Below are positions 10,801 to 21,676 of a DNA stretch of 64,000 bases, piece by piece. The stretch is from Branchipolynoe longqiensis (taxonomy: Eukaryota > Annelida > Polychaeta > Phyllodocida > Polynoidae). Position 1 is the stretch's first letter; every line of letters begins with the position of its first letter. The notes under the pieces were generated by a model. It was not told the DNA's origin. It was given only the letters and a program-made list of their open reading frames with translations, and searched no databases. A program made the position numbers and the translations under genes. The stretch covers positions 7,524,086 to 7,588,085 of the forward strand of contig CM059198.1 in the NCBI GenBank assembly GCA_030323885.1, written 5' to 3'.

Positions 10801-10938
10801 AGACGGGATAGCTGTTTTGGGAGATCGGGGGTTCCGAACCAATGGGTTGGTGTGTTCGAACCCTGGTCGAGTCAAATGAATGACTTAAACATTGATACTT
10901 GTCGCTTGCTAGCCGGGTGCTTGGCATGGTCTGCTTTA
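10801..10938 (+). mobile_element. SINE family A, head fragment
   Basis: GGGAGATCGGGGGTTCC, GTTCGAACCCTGGTCGAGTC and ATTGATACTTGTCGCTTGC match the first third of the family; the copy ends at GCTTGGCAT. Confidence 0.7.
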
Positions 10939-11040
10939 CAGGTTCATCTGCCTTACAAGCACAGATGTTCCTCGTCTGGTGATCTATCTATAGTCTCGGC
11001 TGGCTCAAAGCTGCATATTCTCTATTAAAGCATCATTTTG

Positions 11041-11160
11041 TTTAGAAACCAACAACACTTATCTGTACCGGACGCAGTGGCCGAATCGGTAGAGTGCACG
11101 GTTGATGTGTGGGAGATCGGGAGTATAATGAATGTATATTGATACTTATCACCACCGGAC
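11041..11160 (+). mobile_element. SINE family A fragment with shared 5' flank
   Basis: TGTTTAGAAACCAACAACAC precedes the tRNA-like head (CAGTGGCCGAATCGGTAGAG) exactly as at positions 1-45, so the repeated unit extends upstream of the tRNA head. The body is truncated after about 120 bp. Confidence 0.7.
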
Positions 11161-11634
11161 TAGACAATTCTGTCCATTGCTCAATCCGGTGATGTGTGAC
11201 AGCCGCTTTTAGGAGTCAGTACATCTTGGATGAAATAACGTTATTTATCCACTTCATTAACGATCTAAGCATGTCGGGAGTACATTCCACCATGGCTGGC
11301 TCACTGGCTCACTGCCCAGAATACATATTCACTTAATGTAATTAATGTTCAGCGGTACAGTCAGTGGCGGTTACAGTGTGCAGGGGTGGTGGTGCCACCA
11401 TCGGTGCCACCATCGGAGCTGGGGTTGTGGAGGCTGGAGCAGTAGATGACTATGACAGACTCCATCAGTCCATGGAGCTAAGTGAGTGATGAGGGAAAGG
11501 AGGGATATTCCGGGTTATTATACTCACATAATTCTTATACAGCATATAAACAGGCAGTGCTGTTCACTTATGTATTATCTATGATTTATTTATGTAATAT
11601 GTATATTTATGTTGCTACCGTCCGTTTATTCATT

Positions 11635-11950
11635 CACTCATGGTGACATTATAGTGCTGCCCAACTGAGATACCAGGCTGCCAGCACCTTGACCTGATAT
11701 ACCCATCAGTCACATCATCCTGACACTGATCCAAGCAGTCCTTGCCCTATTCTAATAATGCCGAGCGCCTGGATATGAAGCAACCCCCAATAGCCGATGT
11801 CTACTATTTTGTGCTGGGGTGTCGATAAACAAACAACAACAAAAGGGTAGGAAACGGCAATACAAAAAATGTAAATCATTGATTTGACTCGACCAGGGCT
11901 CGAACCCGTGGGTTTTAATCCCACGATCTACCAACATCTAACCCCAAGAG
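11635..11950 (-). mobile_element. SINE family A, interrupted copy
   Basis: On the minus strand the tRNA head (GGGTTCGAGCCCTGGTCGAG) and body (GGGCAAGGACTGCTTGG, CACTATAATG) are present; the extreme 3' tail is missing. About 70 bp of a second SINE is inserted at 11779-11850. Confidence 0.75.
11779..11850 (+). mobile_element. 5'-truncated SINE family B tail nested in SINE A
   Basis: AATAGCCGATG followed by TGCTGGGGTGTCGATAAACA and an ACAACAACAAAA tail matches the 3' end of the Nin-type SINE widespread in molluscs and other metazoans. Similar words in copies at 21072 and 54384 support the call. Confidence 0.65.
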
Positions 11951-11999
11951 ATTCATATCTGCATTGCAATTCCTATAGCCAGTAGCGCAGTCCCTCTGC

Positions 12000-12460
12000 G
12001 TATGAAAAGTGTATATTCTGTTGGATGCAATATTTAGCAACAGAATTAGATTTAATAATATAGAATCTAATTTCAGCATTTAGCCGAGTATATGAACAAG
12101 ACATTCAGTCATAATGCTGGCAATGCGGTTGATTTGCGGTTGGGTACAGAACCGTCCCCGCTCTTCTTCTTTCCCCACTCTGCCCCCTGGTCTCGGGCCG
12201 ACGTGCCTGTGGCGCCACCTACCAACCCTGCCCGGAACCCACTCCCTCCACTCTCCCTCCTCAGTTTCCCTCCAACTGCTGAGCTCATAACACTCTATCA
12301 TTCTTCTCCACCCACCACTCTTGCTTTTTTGTTTCTCTTTTTCTCTTTTTCTCTTTCTTCTTTTAAGTCTTTGTACGGTGGAGGGCTCTTCAGAGCTATT
12401 TCTTTTCCTAAGTAAGTAAAGTTTTTACTCCAGCTTGCTACTTGTTGTTCTTCCCCCGCT
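12000..12460. other. Non-genic stretch
   Basis: Contains a pyrimidine-rich tract (about 12300-12360, CTCTTTTTCTC units). A 107-aa plus frame at 12092-12415 crosses it but is compositionally biased and matches nothing I know. Confidence 0.35.
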
Positions 12461-12775
12461 GTGTCTCGTTGCATACATATAATATAGTTCACACCATATA
12501 TATACCATATTGTTATGTATCGTTGCATAGATATAATATAGTTCACACCATATATATACCATATCGTTATGTATCGTTACATACATATAATATAGTTCAC
12601 ACCATATATGTACCATATCATTATGTATCGTTACATACATATAATATAGTTCACACCATATATATACCATATCATTATGTATCGTTACATACATATAATA
12701 TAGTTCACACCATATATATCCATATCAATATGTATCATTACATACATATAATATAGTTCACACCTTATATATACT
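12461..12775. repeat. 54-bp minisatellite, about six units
   Basis: ATACATATAATATAGTTCAC followed by ACCATATATATACCATAT and a TATGTATCGTT spacer repeats at 12471, 12525, 12579 and onward. Because 54 is divisible by three, frames stay open on both strands; those peptides are artefacts. Confidence 0.9.
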
Positions 12776-12776
12776 G

Positions 12777-13004
12777 TATATGTCCCAATAGACACGCACT
12801 GCACAAGTGTAGGCACATCGATGCGCGTCTATTCAAAGTTAAATAATTTCATGGATTTATTTTTGTTGGGCCTCTGAAATAAAGTGGGATTGTCTTATTT
12901 GATGTGCATTCAGTCTGAATATGATCGTAAATTTGTGCGTGCTTTCAATATTGAAATGGGATGTGTACTTCTATTGGGTAGTGTGCTACTATTGAGACAT
13001 ATAC
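12777..13004. mobile_element. MITE with TATATGTC termini
   Basis: The left TATATGTCCCAATAGACACG and right terminus, which reads TATATGTCTCAATAGTAGCA on the minus strand, are imperfect inverted repeats. The element is about 230 bp and non-coding. It starts at the last, decayed unit of the 54-bp minisatellite. Confidence 0.6.
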
Positions 13005-13440
13005 GGTATATACTTATTCATATATAAATGAAAATTCCTCCAGTGCAACTGACACTGGTCAACATTTGGTTGAGGAGAGTTGCCACAAGAGTGTGCCACT
13101 GGTACAGTGTTGCGTCTCACAGAATATAACAATAATCATAATAATCAGTAATATTCCCTTCCGTATCTTTATACTCGCATAATACGTTATACATAACATC
13201 AGATATCAACTATATTATCACCATATATAAATAATAGCAGCAGTCAAACGGTTGCAGAGATCTATATTTCAAAGGCCAGCATTAGCTCCTGACAGATGCT
13301 CTGCCGCTGGTGCCAACTTCTTACTCCGCTTCGGGTCATTAACCCTGCCTCTACACTGGCCTCAATCGGTCATCCAGTCAGTGGCAGCGCACCATATTGC
13401 CATGATATATTATGTGGTATTGCACGCTGTGATAAGCAGT

Positions 13441-13510
13441 GGTAAAATATTCCGATATTCGGCAAGGGGTGAATGCAATTGTTCTATTAGTGATCGGTGT
13501 GCTTGACCAG
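13441..13510 (+). repeat. Dispersed repeat Y, 5' part
   Basis: GTAAAATATTCCGATAT and GAATGCAATTGTTCT match 38408-38455 plus and, inverted, 34556-34600. A TA microsatellite follows, as in the other copies. Confidence 0.55.
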
Positions 13511-13516
13511 GTGTAT

Positions 13517-13523
13517 ATGTATA

Positions 13524-13554
<31 letters not shown>

Positions 13555-13590
13555 GTATACATATATATATATATATATACATATATATGG
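13517..13590. repeat. TA microsatellite
   Basis: Perfect and near-perfect TA runs with ATGTATAC interruptions. Confidence 0.9.
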
Positions 13591-13791
13591 GTTGGGTGGT
13601 GGCTGAGTGGGTTGTAAATATACATAGTGTATGCATCATTTCCCCTGGTGAGGTGACTGCAGGCAGCTTCACTTTCATGTAGGCTTCCAATGGTTCCCCC
13701 ACTCTACAGGCTTGGTATTGCTGCCTCATACTTCAGCTTCCTCTGGCACCAATCACCAGGTGTGTCTATGGCGCATTCATAGGATCAATGT

Positions 13792-13850
13792 TTCTTTGTT
13801 GGAGTTTTACATCATGACAACATATCTAAGGTCATATATCAGGATGGGTC
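13792..13850 (-). mobile_element. SINE family A, 3' tail fragment
   Basis: GTTGGAGTTTTACATCATGA followed by CAACATATCTAAGGTCATAT is the complement of the family tail. Confidence 0.65.
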
Positions 13851-13990
13851 TTCTAGGCAATCTTCTGGTACAAAATGTAGTTCTAAAAAGACTAGCTGAC
13901 TAGCTGGTTAGCCCGGGTCATAACAGCCTTTGTATTGCCATATATTTCATTTGGACACCAACATCTGCTAAAAGACCATGTTGGACTGTA

Positions 13991-14292
13991 TAATAGTTAT
14001 TGGAGTCTCTATTGTCATGGTACCATGTCCCCAGCGCGAGATTCTATAGTCACAGTACTGTGACAATAGTAGACTTTTCTACAATCACGGTTCCGCTCAG
14101 GGTTACGGTTAGGCTTGGATATTTTGGGTAGGCATTGACCATAGACTTCGGATCTATATCAACACTACGATGATGCTAGACTGCTGAACTGCTGTCACGG
14201 TAGCATGATTGTACTCTGTCCCCACTTCGGATTTAAAAGAACGGTACCGTGAGGCTGGACTATCGCACTGACAATAGAGGCATCCAATAATT
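13991..14292. mobile_element. MITE with ATTGGA...CTCTATTGTCA termini
   Basis: The left TTATTGGAGTCTCTATTGTC and right GACAATAGAGGCATCCAATA form an inverted repeat. A second inner pair (GGTACCATG; CGGTACCGTG) and an internal palindrome, CACAGTACTGTG near 14052, are visible. It has no coding capacity. Confidence 0.7.
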
Positions 14293-14980
14293 ATAACCAA
14301 TTTGGTTTGGGAACAGTTAGTAGGACGGTGCCCCACTCCAGCAGGGTGTGGGCGTATATATGCACGGTACAGTTGCCACCTGGCAATGGAATTATAGCTG
14401 TACTAATAATTCATCGAGCTATACCTTGAATTCCACCCCCTATTATGCTAGTCTTTATAAGACAATGTCGACCGTTCTAGCACCATTTCAGTGCTCCATA
14501 ATTGGAGCTGTACTATACTCTCTCCCATCTAACGTATCTAACAGTAGAATTGGTATATTTGGGTTGAATGGGTCTAGATTCCTCAGTAGCCATTTCTGCG
14601 GGTGATTCTTTTATTGTTTGCGTTAAACCAACCGCTCCAACACCTACCCACGTAGGGCCCATGGGCTGTTGTCAAGGGGGCGTGGCTGTTGCCAGGCAGG
14701 AGGGCGGGGCACTCTTGTCAATCACCGCCACGTGATTCGCACTAACGCGTTTACACCGACCACACCCCTGCTCGCCCCACGAAACTGAATTTACCTAATC
14801 CTCCCGGGGACGCTGCGCTTAACCCACTCCTCCCGCGCTGTCGTCTGCTGCAGCTAAATAAATATATAAAGTGTCGTCTGCTCCGTCGATATATCACAAA
14901 TTACCCTCTACTGTGAAAAGAATTACCTGAAAATGATTCGATAATTCGACTGGAAGCTGAATGTTAATCATTTCATGTCA
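14293..14980. other. Non-genic stretch
   Basis: An 85-aa plus frame (14348-14605) has no recognisable domain. GC-rich patch at 14640-14830. No repeat ends seen. Confidence 0.35.
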
Positions 14981-14981
14981 A

Positions 14982-15491
14982 TACAGTATAACCCCGTTAA
15001 ACCAAACTTGAAGGGACCCTAGAAATTTGTTTGGATTAACCAATCATTGGTTTAACCGAGCTTTGGCTTCGACTTTGCCTTTGAGTAAGCGTGTATTTCA
15101 CATGTAATATTCAATCTATGTGGACACTTTGATTATTGTCTTTTATGTATATACAGTATAACCCTATTAAACCAAGCTCAGTTAAACCAAATGATCGGTT
15201 ACTCCAACCTGTTTTTGGCGGCCAGGCAAAATACTACCATTTATCATATAACAAAGTTGGTGGGGTCTCAGATGATCTTATAACCTCATGAAAGTTTGCT
15301 TTAACCATACCGGATTGGCCTGGGGTCCAACAATTTTGTTTGGATTAACCGATAATTTGGATTAACCGACATTGGTTTAACCAAATTGTTCATAAATGAT
15401 AAATGGTAGTATTTTGCCAGGCCGCCGAAACAATTTTGGATTAACCAATCATTTGGTTTAACCAAGTTTGGCTTAAAGGGGTTATACTGTA
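14982..15491. mobile_element. pogo/Tigger-like MITE, copy 1
   Basis: The element opens with TACAGTATAACCCCGTTAAA and closes with GGGGTTATACTGTA, so TA is duplicated and the TIR starts CAGT, as expected for pogo-type Tc1/mariner elements. A second copy of the left end (TACAGTATAACCCTATTAAA) starts at 15152, so this is a nested or internally duplicated pair. No transposase remains. Copy 2 is at 27871-28369. Confidence 0.75.
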
Positions 15492-15796
15492 ATTGTTTTT
15501 ATGTGGATGCTAAATGTTGTAGTCTATTGAAGCAAGCTGTACCTGGATAGTGGAGTAATATAAAAATGTTGTCTGCTTCACTTGAATAGTTTGAATGAAA
15601 TGTCGTTTGCAGTGGAAGGACATTGAATAAAAATCTGTGAATTTTCCACTGAAAGTCTCCCGGTCAGGACACTGCCATGTTTGCGGACACTAAATGTGGT
15701 AGTCCATTGGAATAATACGACACACAGTCGCAGTGATATTGGGTGTTCCTTGCATGTGTGACTGTTACTAGTGTTAGTGGTAGGGTTGGCCTTGCT

Positions 15797-16190
15797 TTGG
15801 TTGGCTGTTGGAATTTTACATCCTGGCAATATCGAGGTAAATATCAGGATAAGTACTGACTTGTGAAAGTGCACACTCATAGCGAGTTCATTGTGCTGCC
15901 CCACCAGGAGACCAGGCTGCCAGCGCACTCATGCCAACTTTACAGTGCCGCCCCACTGGCGAATCCAGGCCACAAGTACCATGACTTGATATCCCACCCA
16001 CTCACATTATCCTGAAACTGCACTCACCAGTCCCTTCCCTATCCTATTAATGCCGAGCGCCAGGCTAGGAAACAACAAGTATGAATTTAGTAAGTCTTCA
16101 ATTTGACTCGACCGGCAACCAAAGTCCCCATCTCCAGCACGCGAGGCCCATTCTCTACCGACCGATAAGGTTTCCGCGTCCGGTGCCTTG
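15797..16190 (-). mobile_element. SINE family A, full length
   Basis: Minus strand: head CGGTAGAGAATGGGC, GGTTGCCGGTCGAGTC, body AGGATAGGGAAGGGACTG, GGGGCAGCACAATGAAC and tail ATCCTGATATTTACC... to GGATGTAAAATTCC. A partial duplication of the GCAGCAC segment is present at 15890-15970. Confidence 0.8.
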
Positions 16191-16873
16191 CTTGGTGGTG
16201 GGAGGGTTGCGGTGTGGAACAGGGGCTAACACATTGATTTCACTCAGTGTTTTTCTTGTAAGCACATGGTTAGCGAGATAAATCATCCCATTTTAATGGT
16301 GTTTATTTTATGCCTGCTCACCTCACCGCGACACGGGTGATACATAATTTGCGAGCAGTGTGTGAATGCCTTGTCTATTAAACATTCACGATTAAATAAC
16401 AAACTTAAAGGAGCATAGTCCGATGAAAGCATCACATTTATAGACCTAGCTCTGATCCTGCATAATATTTATCCAGATGAGATACTGGTGCAGTGCTTAG
16501 AGTTAAGCATTTGTTGCTGCATATAATCATAAAGGGTATGTTATTCAATGTTAAGCATGTGTTGCTGCATATAAAAGTGGAGTGTAACATGTTACGCAAG
16601 TATTATTAAAAGCTGAGGCTAGTTTATTCGTTGGTGAAACGTTCCGGTGGGCCATTGATGCCGACGTGTTGGTGCAGCACTGCGCTGCTTTGATGTGTTG
16701 GTGCAGCTTGGCGCTGCTTTGATGTTACTGGGCAGAGCCTAGCCGGCTCCGGTAGCGCTCCGGGGCCTCGTGCGCCTGCGCGACACTGTATCTGCATTCA
16801 TTCGGCAGGAAAATTTGCTTGAGTCGGACGTGTGTTAAGTCATGCCCAAGGGAAACGCGTGTAGTCTATCAAC

Positions 16874-17980
16874 ATGGGTGTCGACCTGTGTCAAGCGTGC
16901 GGGGACGAACACAAACTGCCACGCGGAGCAAAATGCAAGGTGATCAAAGCAAAGACGTCAAGGCATACAGTTAAGACTGAACAATTGGAGGACGAGGATG
17001 AATCAATGCCAAGTACGGCGCTGGACGACGCAACTGACAGACTACAGGGAATGTCGATCGGCGAGTTGCCTAAACGGAAGGAGGCAATGTGTAACTGGTC
17101 TAAAGTGGTCGATGTGGAAGCCGATGAGGAGGAAATCGAGCTGCACCGCAAATTGGCGCAACGAGCGTTGGAACGTCGCAAGGCAAAATTGAGAGCGGAA
17201 CTGGAAAAGGACCTAAGCCCCGAGGATGAAAACGTGGCGGTCTGCAAAACACGCAGTAAACATAAGGAAAAGAATTACAAATAGAAAAACAGAAGGTGGA
17301 CCGTCGTCGGAAGGAAAAATCGGCCTCGAGATACAGTGACTCGAGCCCAAGCAGTGATTTGTCGAGCTCGTTGTCCGACAGCTCGTCATCCGACACCAAC
17401 AGCAGCACGGAACGCAGCAGAGAACGCAGGAGGCGCTGTCGGAAAAAACGCAGTAAGTTCGCCCTGGATAAATATACAAAGGGGAGGAAAAATGTGAACA
17501 AAGTCAACTATAATGAACTAATGTACGCAGCTTGTTTGTGGGGATCGAAGAGGGCGAAGAAAGCTGGTATGGATATCGATGCGCTAATGGGCTATTTCGG
17601 CCATCTTGCTTATATGTGCATGCATGCAACAATGAACAACTATGCAGATGAAGCATACAGAGGGTATGATAGGGCGATACGGGAGAAGGCGAAGGGGAAG
17701 GGTCTGCAAGCGTTCAAGATGGGGGACAACGGCTTATCGTTGCTACACTTCAACATGGACAACTCAAAATCATACAAAAGATGCCAGAAAACATAAGGTA
17801 GTCTACAGCAAGGAAGGTGATAACAAGGGAAATGCCACCCACAAGATGAAGGGTGCGTGTTTCGCGCACAACTATAATAAGGATGGTTGTACCCGCGAGA
17901 AATGCGCGTGGGACCACCGCTGTCTGACGTGCCACAGTAAAAGTCACATGGCGGTGGCATGCCCACAGAAAAAATACTGA
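16874..17980 (+). pseudogene. gag-like protein of DIRS-type retroelement, frameshifted
   Basis: Three consecutive frames give one protein-like path: 16874-17284 (acidic, charged, Cys-rich start CQACGDEHKLPRG), then 17260-17796 in another frame (an SR-rich basic segment, then YAACLWGSKRAKKAG, NYADEAYRGYDRAIREKAKG and GDNGLSLLHFNMDN), then about 17780-17980 in a third frame. The last part holds a CCCH-like block (CFAHNYNKDGCTREKCAWDH) and a perfect C-X2-C-X4-H-X4-C zinc knuckle (CLTCHSKSHMAVAC, 17921-17962). That combination is typical of gag in tyrosine-recombinase retroelements, where it binds nucleic acid in the particle. The start is the first ATG after the leader. Two frameshifts (about 17270 and 17785) mean it cannot be made as one protein. 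Confidence 0.7.
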
Positions 17981-18008
17981 CTATCAAAACACGGTTACGC
18001 GGGAAACA

Positions 18009-19945
18009 TTGAGCGGGAAGTTGGCATTAGTGAAGCCACCAGTAGTGACCAGGCGGCATCGGCCGTTGGCGATTACGCCAGTAATCACAGAGGTGACAGG
18101 TGACGCAGCCATCGGGCAGCATTATCACTGTACACATGGGGAAGGCGGGACGGACGCGATGGCTAATCCAAGCGCTGAGCTAAGTAAAGGAAGCGAAAAC
18201 CCGCAGCAAAGGAAATCGCGTCTGAGGGGAAGACGCAAAAAGGAGGAGACGACGGCTGTGTACACACACCCGGGCAGGGATCCGCTGGTTGAGACTGCTA
18301 CCGGGCGTAACGAGGACTGGTGCAGGGTGATTAGCCCAGAACCATCCCGGGGCAGGGAGGGTGAGCTGAAATGCACCCTGTGGGTCGCCGACAGGGAAAG
18401 TCGCCACACATGGTCTGAACAATACATAGACATATTCTCTGATTGCACTATGGGTTATTGTAACTGTGTCTACAATATTGATGGGGCATTGGCCCAATTA
18501 AAACCTTGTTGTCTTTTTTCTGAATGCTTCTGTAGGGGCGATCTGGAGCCAGATTGGGAATATGTATTGTGAGGCGCATGCTTCGGATTTAGGGTTATTG
18601 ACGAGTCATGTGACAGTAGCTATAATAAGGCAAACTACGGATCAATAACAAAAGGTGTGGTCGGTGTTGAAATGTGCGGTAGGCTGCAAGCAGAAATTGA
18701 TGAACAAATATTAACTGTTGTTGATAATCCTTGTGTATGTATTCACGGCCTAGGAGCTGTACCTAAGGGTCATGATGATTTCAGGGCTATCGTGGACTGC
18801 TCGAGTCCCAATGGCGTCTGTGTAAACGAACACACAAGTAGCTGTCGAGCGAACTTCTCTTATAATTCGGTAGATTCTGTCACTGAAATGCTGCAGGAGG
18901 GGCACTGCCTAGCAACAGTCGACATAAGTAACGCCTATAGAGCTGTGAGCATCCACCCTACATCTAGGGAAAAACAGGGCTTGGCATGGGACTTTGGGGA
19001 AGGCAGAGTCTACTTACGGGATAATCGCTTGTGCATGGGACTGAGTAGCAGTCCGTATGTTTTCTCCAAAGTGAGTGACATGATAGTTTGTTGCATGGTT
19101 AGGGAGGGATACGCGGAATGTGTAAACTACCTAGATGAATTCTGCGTGGTAGCACACACAGAGCGGGAATGCAAAGAGGCACAATATGCATTTGTGAGAA
19201 TATTGCGCAGGCTAGGGTTCTATGTAAGCTACAAAAACTTGTATGCCCGGGACAAATCATACGTTTTCTGGGAATGGACATAGATTCTGTGGTTATGGAG
19301 TTAAGACTACCATTAGATAAATTAGAAAAGTTACCCATAATCCTTAATAGTTTCCTACGCAGGCAGAAGGCTTCTAAGACGGAGCTGGAGAGCCTAGCGA
19401 GAGTGCTCACTCACTGTTGTAAGGTCATCCACGGGGGTCGAACCTTATCACGGCGTGTCTATGATTTGGTAGCATCCGTGACTAAAAGCACACACCGGGC
19501 ATGGCTCAATGATGAGTTCAGGTTGGACTTAAAGTGGTGGCTGGAGTTTGCCAGCACCTTCAACGGGAAGGCCAAGATAATCAAATCAATGGAACCTTGC
19601 ATCTCGGTGTACAGTGACGCGTCACTCTCAGGGTTCGGGGCCACACACGGTGAGGACTGGCTAGCGGGTACTTTCAAATTAACCAATGCAAGGGAACTAG
19701 AAAAGTGGCTAGGACACCACTACGCCAACGTAAAAAGTAAAAATAAAACCATGATGACCTGCTTAAGGCTAATATTCTGGTTATCGATGAAACACAACTT
19801 CGATGTGCAAGCAGTTTATATAAACACCCTAAACAACATCATCTGTGACAGCCTAAGCAGGTTGGAAGCATACAAAAACATTGCTCGCATACGAGATGCA
19901 GACGTCGGGAAAACAATGTGCTGCCATGAACTCTTTTTCTGTTAA
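18009..19945 (+). pseudogene. Reverse transcriptase / RNase H of DIRS-type retroelement, decayed
   Basis: An open frame from 18009 runs to a TGA at 18570-18572, then continues in the same frame to 19283. The part after the stop carries RT motifs in order: GLGAVPKGHDDFRAIVDCS, ATVDISNAYRAV (motif A Asp near 18921), CMGLSSSPYVFSK, and YLDEF at 19128-19142 where active enzymes have YLDD. A frameshift near 19240-19265 moves the reading to the frame 19169-19945: FLGMDIDSVVMELRLP, ASKTELESLARVLTHC, RRVYDL, then the RNase H start VYSDASLSGFGA and the end CDSLSRL. The enzyme would copy element RNA into DNA. With a premature stop, a frameshift and the second active-site Asp replaced by Glu, it is inactive. 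Confidence 0.85.
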
Positions 19946-19965
19946 TTCCAGACTGTAAATTCCAG

Positions 19966-20945
19966 TCAATTTAATAGAATATGGTACTGCAATGTTAAGC
20001 CTTTGTTGATGCATATATAGGGTACTAAGTCAATTTAATAGAATATGTTACTGCAATGTTAAGCATGTGTTGCTGCATATAAATGCTACTAAGTCAATTT
20101 AATAGAATATGTAACTGCAATGTTACCCATTTGTTGCTGCATATAAATGTTACTAAGTCAATTTAATAGAATATGGTACTGCAAGCGTAAGCCTTTGTTG
20201 ATGCATATAAACAGAACTAAGTCAATTTAATAGAATATGTTACTGCAATGTTAAGCATTTGTTGCTGCATATAAATAGTACTTAGTGAAATTTAATAGAA
20301 TATGGTACTGCAATGTTAAGCATTTGTTGCTCCATATAAACAGTACTAAGTCAATTTAATAGAATATGTTACTGCAATGTTAAGCATGCATTGCTGCATA
20401 TAAACGGTACTAAGTCAATTTAATAGAATATGTTACTGCAATGTTAAGCATTTGTTGATGCATATAAACAGTACTAAGTCAATTTAATAGAATATGTTAC
20501 TGCAATCTTAAGCATTTGTTGATGCATATAAATGTTACTACGTCAATTTAATAGAATATGTTACTGCAATGTTAAGCATTTGTTGATGCATATCAACAGT
20601 ACTACGTCAATTTAATAGAATAAGTTACCACGATGTTAATCATTTGTTAATGCATATAAAAGGTACTAAGTTAATTAAATAGAATATGTTACTGCAATGC
20701 TAAGCCTTTGTTGATGCATATACACGGTACTAAGTCAATTCAATAGCATACGGTACTGCAATGTTAAGCCTTTGTTGATGCATATATAAGGTACTAAGTC
20801 CATTTAATAGAATATGGTACTGCAATGTTAAGCCTTTGTTAATGCATATAGAAGGCACTAAGTCCATTTAATAGAATATGGTACTGCAATGTTAAGCCTT
20901 TGTTGATGCATATATAGGGTACTAAGTTAATTTAATAGAAGATGT
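19966..20945. repeat. 64-bp tandem array, about 15 units
   Basis: TCAATTTAATAGAATATGTT + ACTGCAATGTTAAGCATTTG + TTGCTGCATATAAACAGTAC + TAAG recurs at 19966, 20030, 20094, 20158 and onward. The same segment is present once in MITE family 1 (for example 30115-30180 and, inverted, 36970-37025), so the array is an amplified piece of the MITE. Two decayed related units (48 bp apart) sit left of the retroelement at 16500-16605. Each unit holds a TGCATATAAA, TATA-like string. Confidence 0.9.
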
Positions 20946-21071
20946 CACTGCAGAAGTCTATGGTGTCAGAGCTTTGGCACGCTTGCCAACGTTATTTTGG
21001 AATGTTTTCACTTCAAATATCCCCCAACATAGCATTTAAATAAAAGTTACTACAGAGTAAAGTAAAATAGA

Positions 21072-21410
21072 AAGGAAAGTTTATTTTATTTAACGATGAC
21101 ACCTCTAGAGCACATTGCTTTTTATCATCGGCTATTGAACATCAAACATATGATCATTCTGACATGTTTCTTTGGAGGAAACCCTGCTACCACCACATTG
21201 GCTACTCTTCCCGATAAGCAGCAGAGGGTCTTTTATATGCACTTTCCCACAGACCGGACAACACAAACCACAGCCTTTGATGAACCAGTTGTGGAGTACT
21301 GAAAATAACCCAAACGACATATGGGTCCACTGAGCAGGATCGATCGGATGACCCACACCGTCACAGGTGGACACTCTACCACCTGAGCTACGTCCCGCTC
21401 CGAAAAAGTC
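21072..21410 (-). mobile_element. SINE family B (Nin-type), full length, with 7-bp target duplication
   Basis: On the minus strand: tRNA head GGGACGTAGCTCAGGTGGTA, a B-box-like GGTCATCCGATCGATCC, then GTTTGGGTTATTTTCAG, TGCATATAAAAGACCC and CTTATCGGGAAGAG, ending TGCTCTAGAGGTGTCATCG and a short A-rich tail. The direct repeat AAATAGA flanks it (21065-21071 and 21411-21417) and falls at the expected place in the host MITE sequence. The central block resembles the Nin domain known from molluscs, amphioxus and other metazoans. Confidence 0.85.
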
Positions 21411-21676
21411 AAATAGATTATGATGATCAACCTAGTGTATTTACCTCAGAAAATGGATAAAATGCAAAATCATGAAACTATGCAGCTTTAACTGATACGC
21501 CTTAGAAGCGTTACGTCGTCGACACATGGCACACTCTGAATTGTCGTCTGGTACATCCCCCCCCCCCACACCATAAAGGCAAGTTCGCTCTACATTAACG
21601 CATTTTGCTATATTTGAATTACTGATTCAAGAATACACCAGTTATTTATAATAGTTGTATGGTTATATTCGTCCAT

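Larger units (their letters stand above)
16620..19960 (+). mobile_element. DIRS/Ngaro-like retroelement remnant (gag + RT/RNase H)
   Basis: Order on the plus strand is a GC-richer leader (16620-16873), gag-like frames, then RT and RNase H. No tyrosine recombinase, integrase or LTR is visible before the 64-bp array begins, so the 3' part that would hold the recombinase is missing. The assignment rests on the RT/RH type and the gag zinc knuckle. Stops, at least three frameshifts and a changed catalytic site show it is dead. Confidence 0.75.
16405..21491. mobile_element. TTAA MITE (family 1) expanded by nested insertions
   Basis: The left end TTAAAGGAGCATAGTCCGAT and right end ACTATGCAGCTTTAA are the two TIRs of the roughly 300-350 bp family seen intact at 36812, 53965, 56058 and 56514. 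Here they are about 5 kb apart. Between them lie the MITE's left interior (to about 16605), a DIRS-like retroelement, about 15 copies of a 64-bp unit that is single-copy in other MITEs, the MITE's right interior (20945-21071), a SINE, and the final MITE segment. Confidence 0.8.

Noticed and set aside
19966..20945. CRISPR-like array
   Set aside because: Repeats are contiguous 64-bp units without unique spacers, in an animal genome, and derive from a MITE.
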